Positions 10,146 to 20,514 of a stretch of DNA of 64,000 nt are shown piece after piece. The position numbers and the translations under genes were made by a program. Below the pieces are notes generated by a model that did no database searches, was not told where the DNA came from, and saw only the letters and a list, made by a program, of their open reading frames with translations. Each line of letters begins with the position of its first letter. Position 1 is the stretch's first letter. This DNA comes from Neoscytalidium dimidiatum. Its lineage: Eukaryota > Ascomycota > Dothideomycetes > Botryosphaeriales > Botryosphaeriaceae. The stretch lies in contig CM074700.1 in the NCBI GenBank assembly GCA_037367355.1, positions 3,348,001-3,412,000 on the forward strand, written 5' to 3'.

Positions 10146-11315
10146 ATGGACGCGCAGCAGAGCGCGCTCCTCATGGAGCATCAGCGTGCCCACAGAATCA
10201 ACGTCGATCCTCCCTCCTCACACGTCGCAAACGTAAGCTCCAGTAGCCTCAGACTCACTGTCCAGCGCTGCAAGTACTGAGATCCCAGTAGCTCATTGAT
10301 GCCCTCTATGAAGCTATGGTCACGGTCTCCGGCGCGTACGAGAGCGTCGTGCAGCTCATCTCAAACAGTAAGACGCAGCTCTCAGCTTCAGCTTCTACAT
10401 TTACTGACACTCCTCCAGTGGAACCCGATATGGCGAAACTATGCGAGTCTCAGACCAAACCACAGCCCAGCCACCGCGCTCCCGAGTCGGCCATCGACAG
10501 CAGCTTTCGGGTGCAGCCCAGCTCGTACATGCCCAGTCGGGTCTTCAAGCCCAGCTCCTCGCTGCCGAACGTAACGCCCGCAGATGATGATGTTAATGAC
10601 GGGGACGACAATAGCCCTTTGAGTAAGTCTACTTCACGCCAAAATGCAGCAAGAGACGGATAACAAAAACGTCCTAGAACGAACTATCACAGACTTCAAT
10701 CGCAGGTGCGAAACCTCCAGGCACACCCAGCAAAGTCAGGATACCGCCCGTACATCCGTCGCCGTCCAGTCCGCCGCCCACGACGCCAGCCAGACCGCTT
10801 CCGCTATCGAGACCACCAGTCAGATTAAGAAGGACGCGACCGTTTTCTCCCGGAGCGATGTCATCGACGCGACGAGCTCGGACCATACCCAGGCGAAGGA
10901 CCAAGAGCAGGCAGGAGAGCAAGTCCCGGTCCAAACACAGACGCGCGCCCGCGACGCTGGCCCTCCCACTACCAGCGCCCACACCGCTCCCGGTCTGATG
11001 TTACCTCCCGTGCCGACCTCGACGGTCTACAAACCTTCCGCCCTGAGCGAACGCTTCTTACGCAGTAGTATCGAAGCTGCATATATCATTCGAATTGAGA
11101 AGTACGGTGAGACGTCGCTGCCGATGCCGGAGTGCAGAGGCTATGGCGAGTTCAAGCGGCGGTTGAACGACCTGCTGCGCAAGGAGCAGAAAGAGGTGAG
11201 GGCTCACTGCTTCGCGGAGATGGAGGAGTGCATGGAAGGCTTGGTGGATGTGTTGGTTGTGATGGAAGTCGTGAGCGACGTGCAGGGGTGGAGTCCTGGT
11301 GGAGCTCAGACATAG
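10146..11315 (+). CDS. Hypothetical protein, possible paralogue of the upstream gene
   Basis: Four exons (10146-10232, 10292-10367, 10419-10622, 10693-11315) give about 329 residues. The second exon encodes an ALYEAMVTVSGAYESVVQLIS helix-like block. A long low-complexity Ser/Thr/Pro/Gln region follows, then a more ordered C-terminal region (SALSERFLRSSIEAAYI, GYGEFKRRLNDLLRKEQ). The last acceptor was set to 10691-10692 because it is the one that enters the frame of this ordered C-terminus. No family is recognised. The similarity in start (M-AQ--ALL-E), exon 2 length and phase to the gene at 8934 suggests an old tandem duplication. Confidence 0.6.
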
Positions 11316-11652
11316 AGAGCAAAGGAAGAGATGATTCGACTCGGGATTTGATGGCTTGGTTTGGTTGTAATCACAGAATAGAGGATTTTATCAATTAGTG
11401 TGTCTAGCATCATAGAATTTCACGATTCGGACTGCGCTTCATACATATAAGGTGACTTCGTTTTCATCTCCTTTCCGCTTATAAATCTTTGTCTTGTGGA
11501 CGTTCGGCACAGATTGTACGCCTCCAGCCTTTCCACTTGAAATTTCTCCCGCCTGAGCCCAGTGCCGTGGCTATTAATCCATGTCGTCTTGGTTCCGAGC
11601 CTTCGCCTCCTTCATTTGTAACCATTATTTAAATCCCCTTTTCGAAGCCAGC

Positions 11653-13020
11653 CTAGTCGCCGTCCATGTGGCTGTGACGCTTTTTGCGCGGTGCATAGTC
11701 GCTATCCGAGTCGTCCATGTCAACATCCGCGCTGCTTGAAGAAACCTTCCTCGCTATTCCGCCAACACCAACCCCACGGAATGGCTTGCGCTTCTTGGCC
11801 TTGCTCCTCTCCCGCTCCATCTTGATCTGTGCTCGTCCCTCTCTGACTGATATTTCTAGCTCGTCCACCGACGAGCTGACCTTCCGGTCGAACAAGTTGT
11901 TGATAATTTCATCGCTGAATCCCCGCTGACCCTTCGGGTCCCACGGCAAGAAGTTCTCCCACGCACCAGCACCAACGTTCCTCTCATCCGGGAACAGCTT
12001 GTATAACTTCAACTTGGCGCAGGCGCCATCGCTGGCCTCAACCTCCCTCTGCACCCGCATCGCCGTATCCCGGACGCGCCACTCGCACATCGCGCTCCAC
12101 GGCAGATGCACCCTGAACCCATCCGCCTCCGCCAGCGCCCTCAAATCCCCCAGCAAGACGTTCTCCACCACGCTCCCCAGCCGCATCCACTTGCCGGGCA
12201 CGTACACGCGCGGCCGCAGCACGGGCTCGACATCCACCGCACACATCTCCTCGCAGCTCAGCCCGGCGTCCGCCATGGCCTCGCGCACGTACTTCGGGAC
12301 GCGGAACTCGGGCTCGTCGTAGCGCCTGAACGTGATGCTTCCGGGCCGGTGCTGGCGCTGCCGCAGCACCTCTTCATCCTCTTCTTCGCTCTCCTCCGCG
12401 CTCCGAGCGCGAGTGGCATTCTTCCTCTTGTCGGGCAGCTCCGGATACCACGCCGTCGCCGGCAGCACGAGGTACACGCACGCCTCGCGCTCCGCCGCCG
12501 GCTGCCTGCCGCGCAGCATCGCCGGGCACAGCGTGCGCAGCGGCACGCGCAGCCACACCAGCGGACCGTACTCGTCCGGATCGGGATCCTCGTCCTCGTC
12601 CTCCTCGAACGCGTGGTCCAGGCCGAAGCACACCTGCACGCGCGACGCGGACGGGCCCGTCTGCGTGCGCGCGTTGCTGCTGTGGGCCGGGAAATTGTTG
12701 TTGTCGTTGTCGCCGTCGTCGTCGCCGGGCTCGTCGTGCGCGGTGCTGGTGGCGTGCGGGAGCGAGCCGATGTAGGTGCGCGAGGAGACGAGGGCGGTCG
12801 GATCGGGCTCGACGTCCGGAGGGAAGAATTCGACGATGCAGGGCGCGATGTAGGCGTCGTACGGGTAGGTTTGGGCTTGGCTGGGACGCGGGGCCTCGGC
12901 GGAGTGCTGGTGCGGGTGGTGCTTGGTGCTGGCGGCGGCGCCTGTGGAGATTGGGCGGCCGAGGTGGTCGCGGTTGGGCGGCTTGGAGGCCGGGCCGTTG
13001 GCGAATTTCTGCTTCTGCAT
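11653..13020 (-). CDS. Hypothetical intronless protein, 455 residues, acidic/basic tracts
   Basis: A single open frame with a genuine ATG at 13020. The N-terminal third is low complexity with His, Pro and an Asp/Asn-rich run. The middle has an ordered part (EYGPLVWLRVPLRTL, VYVPGKWMRLGSVVEN, VHLPWSAMCEWRVRDTA). The C-terminus combines Lys/Arg clusters (SKAKKRKPF, PRKKRH) with an acidic Asp/Ser segment, suggesting a nuclear protein. No domain is recognised. Opposite-strand frames over this GC-rich gene are shadows. Confidence 0.7.
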   Translation of the reverse strand: MQKQKFANGPASKPPNRDHLGRPISTGAAASTKHHPHQHSAEAPRPSQAQTYPYDAYIAPCIVEFFPPDVEPDPTALVSSRTYIGSLPHATSTAHDEPGDDDGDNDNNNFPAHSSNARTQTGPSASRVQVCFGLDHAFEEDEDEDPDPDEYGPLVWLRVPLRTLCPAMLRGRQPAAEREACVYLVLPATAWYPELPDKRKNATRARSAEESEEEDEEVLRQRQHRPGSITFRRYDEPEFRVPKYVREAMADAGLSCEEMCAVDVEPVLRPRVYVPGKWMRLGSVVENVLLGDLRALAEADGFRVHLPWSAMCEWRVRDTAMRVQREVEASDGACAKLKLYKLFPDERNVGAGAWENFLPWDPKGQRGFSDEIINNLFDRKVSSSVDELEISVREGRAQIKMERERSKAKKRKPFRGVGVGGIARKVSSSSADVDMDDSDSDYAPRKKRHSHMDGD

Positions 13021-14536
13021 GGTTATGGTGGTGGTGGGTCGACGGATGACGAGGTAAGTGAAGGTAAAGCTATTTCTCTGATGGGGTCGTGCTTTTCAAT
13101 TGGTTCAGACGTGCCGGCAGAGGCTTCGATCGAAAGACTGACGGCTGGATTGCTCTTAAGCTTAGTTGGTGGAAGGTGGATTGGTGTTGTTCGGCGCTCT
13201 GTGTTGCGACTGAGGTGCAACAGTGATTATCGGATCGCGTGAGGCCTCGAGGCGGTCTAAATGAACTTTTGCCGCGAGCTACGTGCCCATGGGCGGGGTC
13301 TGCTGGCCCACAGCGCGAAAGGGGAAGAGAAGATGGTTGTTGATCAGCTTCGTTGCAGGTGTTGACCGACGACGTAGGTCAGCGCTGGAGGATGAAGGAG
13401 GAAGAGGGAAGTGCGGATGAGCTGACGGAAAGATCTGTATTTATGCTTAGCCTGTGAAAGCTGCCTGGTGGCTCGAGCCCGCTGGAGAAATTGCGAGCAT
13501 CCGGTCATGGAAGGTTCGTGATGAACTTTCTCTCAGCGTTCGCAGGTTCACGTGAGCGTGCCATCTCTGCTCTCATCTCCCTACCGCTCAAATGTCGCTG
13601 GAATTCTTTTGTGGACGTCGAGAAGCATCAATCGGGCTCAGTCGATCTGCGTTGATCGAAAAGCATTTCAGCAGCTCTTCATTGCAGCTGGATGCCTTTG
13701 GGGACAGCCATAAACAGATGGTGATGTCGCTACCATAGTAAAAGTGGCCGGTGTTAAGCACTCAGCTTTCTTTTTAAGTCAAACTACTAACCAAATATCT
13801 TGTCCAAATAGAACAATGAAGTGAACAAACACCCTGACGCTGAAGGTTGAATGTTGATCCAAAGGCTCCAAATATGTCTTCATAGCTCTGTCACTGTGTG
13901 AATGCTGGCTCAGTTGAGTTTATTATCGTAAGGTCTGGAAAGTTTCCGTTCGTGATAATCTTTGCTTTAAGTTCTTTGCTACAGAATATATATCAGAGGG
14001 AGCAGGTTCTCAGCTAGAACATTTACGACCTACAGCCATCGATAGGCCTAGCTTGACTGAATGAGATCCTACATCTATATCATGAGGAGTGTATGTTTTG
14101 CGTGGCAAAGTGGATGGACGTACTTAATCATTCAGTAATTCGGAGTGCCATGGCAAGAGTGCGCTACCAAACTAGCACATCACTAGGAGCATATTTTACT
14201 AAAAAGTCACTTCAACAAGATAACGGGCCATCAATGCCGTATCTCTGAACCGCTCAGGATCAATATGTTTGATTATCAAATTTCTCTCCGGCAGCCATCT
14301 GTGAGCGCCATTTACTATGCAAAGACAGGGTCTTGCCTCTACCATGCATACAGGTATATTTTTTCATATATCATAAATTCGCGTCTAGCCAGATTCCTCG
14401 ACTTCACATCTCCGGAGAACACGGAATTCAAGAAACCGAACAGCTACCCATTGTGAACCACACAAACAGAATTAGAGTGGTGGGCCAATACTAGAGCGCT
14501 CTACCCTAATCTTCAGAGGATCTCCATCGAAGCCAT
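13021..14536. other. Intergenic, no gene seen
   Basis: The first part is the promoter of the minus-strand gene ending at 13020. From about 13.7 kb the composition becomes AT-richer and all frames are short. No RIP-like depletion and no coding remnant was noticed here. Confidence 0.5.
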
Positions 14537-17370
14537 TCACTCACGTGCTCCAGCTTCTCTCAATATCTCCAAAACCTCCATGTGCCCATTTCTTCTTGCC
14601 TCCGCCAAAAGGGACGAGTGTTGATAGAATGGCTTATTGTGTTCCCCACCGCTCTTCAGCAAAAGCTCCATCACTGCCGCCCTATCCTGCACGGCAGCCT
14701 TCCAAATGACTGTCTGCCTCCACCGGTTCCTAGCATTGACCTCCACGAGCATCCTTATGACCTCCATCCTCCCCACTCCGCCGCATGTATCAGCGGCGTC
14801 TCAATCTGCGTGTCTGGTTCATCCAGGCCAATCAAGTCTGCTCCATGGCGCTGCGCCCAACCGAGCAGCATGCCAACGACCTCTGCATGCCCTTGGCGTG
14901 CCGCATACGCCAGGGGCGTCCTTCCCAACACACCCTTCACGTTGAACTGATCGTCCATATCGTAATCGTCGTCATCATTGCCATCCTTCCGCGGCAGCGT
15001 GAGCGCACCGCTAAGCGCGCTGGCCACGCCACACTCGTCCAGTAGGTGGACCAAGCGCGTACCCCTCCGAAGTCCGCGATTACCGCAACGCTCTGATAGC
15101 TCGTGCCATGTGGCCAGGATACTCGCGTCGCCACGCGGGAAGGAGAAAAGACGGAGCAGGTCTGACTGGTTGACGTTCAGGACTTCCAGGTCGCGGAGGT
15201 GCGGTTTGAGGGATGCGAGTGCGTAGCCTGCGGGAGGGAATTTCGCGTGTATTTGAGCTGAGGTGGCTGCACCATCGTGAGGTGCCGAGGTGCATTGTAT
15301 GTGCTTGCGGACGTCTTTAAGGCTCAGGTATCGGATGCACGAGCGCGAGGTCTGGAAGAGGCCGTGTGCTTGCATCCCGCATGGATACTGGTGTTGCGGT
15401 GCAAGGCTGTGTCTTCGCCATCATGGCAAGACTCAAGCAGCTCCAGCCCTTCATTGTACTCACGCACGGCTTGATGGATAAATTGGGTTTTTTTCGTGTT
15501 ATTGTGCTCAACTACTTCGATAGGCGCCTTGAAGAGATTTCTTATGACTTGCGGCATGTTCTTAACGTCTTCTAAAACCTCCTGCCGTCACTAATGTAGT
15601 GTTTGACCTCAGCGTGCAGCATGGACGCGTCGAGTGCAAGCGCATGCTGCAATTTAAGCGTCGAGAGGGAGCGGCTGGCAAAGCATACCTATTGAAAAAG
15701 CTTGGGTACTCTCCGGCACTTGTTCGGCTTTGTTACCATGAAGATATCGCGATAAAGAATCTACAGGCTCTCTAGCGTCTGTTAAATGCTCTACAGATCA
15801 CACTAAAGTTTCCTTAGCTTTGCATTTTGGCGTACATCTCGGGTAACGAGAATTACACTTTAGAAGCTGCCGCTAGCCTTGGGGGTGATTTCGTGCCCGG
15901 AATCCTTCCGTTTGTCGGCGGGGAGATCGAGATTCTTCAGTTGTGCGCTGACACAGGCTTCGATATCGTAACCATTCTCATCCTCAACGGTGGTACGATA
16001 GGCGTTTCTAAGATCTGAATTGATTCTCCCAGGGTAATGACGAGACGATAAGCCAAATTTTTAGCTTCCCGCCGCACTTTTCGGCCTCCTTTTTGAGCCT
16101 GACAAGGAATTGAGCTAGTTCTGAATCCACGGGACTGCCAACCTCATCGAGGGCATCAATGAAAATGACGATTGGCCGAAATCTTGAGGCTGCTGGAATA
16201 TTGTCTGCGAAGAAGTCTCTGAGTTCACTACCTGCCCATTCCCAGTTTGTACCTCGCTCTGACGTATGCTGCTGATGAATAGCCATGAATTTCTCCATTA
16301 TTTCCGAGAATTTTGGCAGGATCTGATTTAGTAAAGACCTGAACAGACATAAATGGCTCCTCTGGACGGGCTGACCCCGGCCGTGGAAGAAGAATGCTGC
16401 AACAACATCATCAGTTTCCGCAAATTTGTCCACCATAGTGCGCCATGCGTATTTCATCAACTTAGATTTTCCAGACGTGGGATGGCCACGGATCCAGGGC
16501 AGGCCTCGATCCTGACTCTTAAATGGCTATACCGCCCGTTCTATAACCAAGGAGGACCAAAGGCCTCTCAAGCCTTGATTAAGTACTCTGGTGTACAAAT
16601 CAGCACTCAGTGCATCTTGCATAGCGACTATCTTCTAGAGTCCTTACAGCACTTTCTATTCTGACTATTCTGAGTGCATTGTTGAATCTATTTCCCAGAT
16701 CAAAATGATGAGCTGCCTTTAAGCTCTGTATCGTAGCTATACAAGAGTATCCTCGCCTTAGGAAGGTCGTTTAGTAGACTATCGTGTAGCCGCATAAATG
16801 ATCCATCTTTCTGCTTATACGATCCGAAAGTATGCCCATCCAACCCGGTGATCGCAACAAGGCTGCCACCATTAGTAAATGTCTATCTCCTTGAGAACTC
16901 TTCAAGACCTACTCCATCTTGCAATGATGTTCGCTGCAAGTATATAGTGGTGTTAAACCATGGAACTTCGTATCGAAGAGCAGTTAATCTGTGTCTCGGA
17001 AACCAACTTGTTCTGGCAGTGGAACACACCATTCACCCTTCCAATTGTGACTCGAAAAAGCTTCCGGAATCTTTCGAAAGCTAATTGTGGCACCCAAAGT
17101 ACTCAGGTCGTACGGGTCGGTAGCAAGTGAGGGTACTTGAACTGTCATTGGTTCATGAATTTCCAGGGCTGCTTCGATAAGTTCTTTAAAATGGTTAGAG
17201 CTACTTCTTCCCGGGATTCCTTGCACGCGGAATACAACGCTGGATTGTGGCCGTGCTGACAAGCTTTGATCGGGCAGCAGCTCTTCTCCAATTCGAAACT
17301 GGTCAGCCAATGTTTCCAAAGAATCTTCTGGGTACAAGACTCACGTAAGTGGCCAGGATGCATGAAAGGT
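14537..17370 (-). pseudogene. Broken NLR-like gene: hydrolase-like N-terminus, NACHT, ankyrin repeats
   Basis: Reading the minus strand in shifting frames recovers a fungal NOD-like receptor. First comes an N-terminal region (about 17.34-16.7 kb) with FDTKFHGLTPLY and VAITGLDGHTFGSYK, like the alpha/beta-hydrolase-type N-terminal domain of such proteins. Then a NACHT domain with P-loop GHPTSGKS at 16458-16487 and Walker B FIDALDE near 16.15 kb. Then C-terminal ankyrin repeats (RTPLAYAARQGHAEVV and further units) to 14537. The frame is interrupted by stops after FRDTD (16984), after CKME, after GSSSF, just before PFKSQD, after NQFRS (16008) and after ASGSF, and by frameshifts near 15.38 kb and within the ankyrins near 14.78 kb. 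The number and spread of lesions argue for a decayed gene, not one sequencing error. Intact relatives act in non-self recognition. Confidence 0.75.
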
Positions 17371-18267
17371 TTCCATTCCTAAAACTTCTGATAAAGGACC
17401 GTTGAAAAGTCCTACAAAGAATGTATACGTAAATCATTGGTTGGCTTAGTATATGGAGGCAGGAAATTACTTCTCAGTCTGAAAAGGGTTAATTTTTCCA
17501 CCTTGCTGGGCCGCTGCCCACATTTTCACGTAGGTAAACGCCTTCATAACTGATTGAGGCCGGATTGGTTGAGTGCCAATAGATCAGCGTAACATCTTAA
17601 GAGAGAAGGGGGTTCTACATCTACTGCTGGAAGCTCATCTTCCATGTAACTATTGGGTGAAACGGTGGTGCGTAGGATCTGTCATTCTGCGTGTAAGCAG
17701 ACATATCTCAGCTGTTATGGAGATTTTCAAAAAGCAGATTCTCTAAGATGGATCAGATTCGCTGAAGCACTTTCGAAGTGTGGCTTGCATAGATCAATGA
17801 ATGTAGCATTTGTCAGCGTATTGCATGGCGCCACCATTTACCGCTTCCGCCTTAGCAACGAATTCGGATAACAGCACAACTTCGGATCCATGCCGAGCTC
17901 GCCTTGGGAGAATCAATGGTTCCAAGATACTGGTGTATGGGTGAAAGCTATCTTTGACTGTAGGGCGACTGTTTTTTCTTCGACGCAGTTTAAGCTAGTC
18001 ATTTAGCCTTTTGGAGCGAAGGTTAGTTCTGGAAGGCATTATATGGAGTTAAAATAGCGTCGGTTTCTGCTACTACTTCGTTTTCCTGTGTGTTACTACT
18101 CACGTTGGTTTCTCTCTAGGATTTTTCATCTTTAAAAATATCACGCCCAGAAGTCAAACCATTGTGTAAATAAGATGGATAGCATTGGACAGTAGGGCAT
18201 AGCAGGGAAAAGGACAAACTGATATCCATTACCTCCTCACTGTTCAACACTCTCAGATCTTATCAAT
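17371..18267. other. Non-coding or decayed sequence upstream of the NLR pseudogene
   Basis: No intact gene. The minus strand has short protein-like stretches (for example FIDLCKPHFESASANLIHLR near 17.8 kb) broken by stops. They may be more of the same decay or chance. Nothing firm can be assigned. Confidence 0.4.
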
Positions 18268-19443
18268 TCATTTGAGCTCGTAATTGGGCTTCTCAATCTT
18301 GCCCTCCAGCAGATCCCCCAGGAACTCTCTAAATCTGATTGGCTGAAAGTTCGGGAAGAGCTCCTGAGCGTTGAGATAACCGAGATATTTTGCGTACTCG
18401 ACCTGATTGTCTCCTCGCACGTACATGCTATAATAGTAGTCGCTGAGCTGCCGCAGCCCGAAGTTCAGGTTGGTCGGATCCCGCTCATGGTTCTCTCTGG
18501 CCTGATCCCGCTGTGTTTCTAATTCGCTGTAAGAAACCTGCCACGACAATATTAGCTCAAAGCCTGGCATTCGCAATTTGTCATTCAGTACCGTTTGCCT
18601 TTCGAGTTTCTCTCTTGTTACTTCCTCCACGAGAGCAAAGATCTCGTTGTCGCTGAGGCTGTCACTCCATGTTAGCACATATCTGTTCAATGTGCGCTCG
18701 TCATCCAGAATTCGGGCAGTCCAGCGCCCGATATCACGCCAGTCTCCGAGGACATTTTTGCGTTGTCCATCGCCATGTATCAGATTCCCTGGCATCATCG
18801 CTGCGTAGTCGAACCTGCCCGAGGGCAGCTTCCCTGGGAAGGAGCACTGATGCCATAGCCCGACATCGATTACAGTGAATGGAAGGTGCAACTTTTTGAT
18901 GTGATTGTACACTTCTTCCTTCTGAAGCAATTGTTAGCCTGGAAGCCTGGCGCATAGCAAAGCCGACCCACGTGATCGCGCATAATCATGACACCTCCCA
19001 CTGGCGCAACGGTAATCCAGGCGCATGGCACAAATCGCTTCACGCCGGCTTCTTTTGCGGCCGTAGCAATGTTCTTTTGTGAGCGAATCGAACCGGCGTC
19101 AATGGCACTGATGGTCACATCGACGCCCCTCTGAATGTCGACGAGATCTTTCACCGGGCCGTTGATGTCGGCGACCACAATTTTGACACCCCGATCGATG
19201 AGTCTCTTCACTTCTGGCTTTTCAGCTGAAGATGGTCGAACGAGTGCCTCGACTTCCTGAAGAAATACGCGTTACTGCAGATTCCGGCGTACTATCCCCC
19301 TTGCATAACTGTTTCCTTCCTCTTGGTTATAAGTCTGTTGATATACTTACATATTTCCCGTATTCGAGCAGACCGTCGAGAATAGACCTGCCTGTGTGGC
19401 CGGTAGCGCCGAGAAGGAGAACCCGCTGTTTCTGGTCCTCCAT
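18268..19443 (-). CDS. NmrA-like / isoflavone reductase-like NAD(P)-binding protein
   Basis: Three exons (19443-19351, 19256-18972, 18921-18268) give 343 residues. The first exon holds the dinucleotide-binding loop VLLLGATGHTGRSILDGL. The GTAAGT intron follows and exon 2 resumes EVEALVRPSS. Further family hallmarks are DVTISAIDAGS, KEAGVKRFVPCAW and, across the second intron, MRDHKEEVYNHIKKLHLPFTVIDVG. The C-terminal half is helical, as in NmrA-type atypical SDRs. Members are either redox sensors that bind NAD(P) without catalysis or reductases of aromatic compounds; sequence alone does not decide. It is isolated from an obvious pathway. Confidence 0.9.
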
Positions 19444-20514
19444 GACAGACTGATGCAATTCCAGATGGCTATGCAAATTCCGTGTGCGATGATTGAAGTT
19501 GGGGTTGTGAATATCAACGTAGATACAAAGATAGTTGGTTTCTCAAATATCATGTTACCCCGCGCTTCAAAGTAGCTTCCTATCTTGTCTGGGTACAGCG
19601 ATTGCTAAGCAAGCCGCGGCCTCGGCGGAGCCATTGTTCCGAACAGGCCAATCAGGAAACGAGGGATCATTAAGGATCTTACGAGGAAACGCAATCGGCC
19701 ATGGAATCAGGCGCCAGCATTGCGGCCTCGTTCCGATGCTTAACAAATCACAGTACGTATGTGCCTAGAGATGACTGAAAGTGTGTGGATTCCTCGGCGG
19801 TCTCCTCATACTTTTCCTTATTCAGACGAACTGATGAGCTAGACAGGTTAGCTCGACTATATGATCATTGCGGGGCTACTTCCGATTGGCCCGGGCAGTC
19901 AAGCTAATCTATCCTTACTTTACAAATTCTCGGCCTTTCGTTCAGCCCGACTCACGTAACATGTCTGATGTTCTAACTAGCCCGGGCCGTGAATGTTCGT
20001 CCTTTTTAATACGCCTCCGGCAGACCAATAGTAATTGCCTACCGACCACTAAATTCGGAGTAGTAGTTCCCTGTCCAAAGCCAAGTCGAATGGCATGCTC
20101 GTCGATGACTCGCTGGTTGAACGGCCGACCGTGCTCTTCTTCCAATAGAGATGCTCCTAATCGATATTCGCCTCATAGGGAACCTATCTGCTGGACTACT
20201 CTCAAAAAGCTAAGGATACAGATATTGCCCGCTGCTACTTGCTCATGCTCTCTCGACCTTGGACTCGTTGAGCTCTGATGATGCCGAAAGCTCAGGTGAT
20301 TCAACGAGTGAGTGCGTCTTTTGAAAGACGGTAGAGGCGCTTGAGATGGGAATCGCGTGGCATGAGATCACCAGCAACATCGCATAGTAGGCCGAAACAG
20401 ATGAAAAGCAACTTTTCAGTGCTTCGGAAAACTCTGTGATTCATAAGTGTCCGGTAATGCTTTTCGAGAAAGTGTAGGATCTTGCAGCCCTCCAGTCTAT
20501 TGCGAACGGCACCA
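19444..20514. other. Intergenic with a possible minus-strand coding remnant (about 19.94-20.26 kb)
   Basis: On the minus strand, about 20.26-19.94 kb reads EHEQVAAGNICILSFLRVV and, after one in-frame stop, a further 60 residues including GRPFNQRVIDEHAIRLGFG. It is coding-like but has no ATG, no splice support and no recognised family. The rest of the interval shows nothing. Confidence 0.3.

Noticed and set aside
12106..13242. Plus-strand frame of 378 codons opposite the hypothetical gene
   Set aside because: Arg/His/Gln-rich antisense shadow of the minus-strand gene at 11653-13020.
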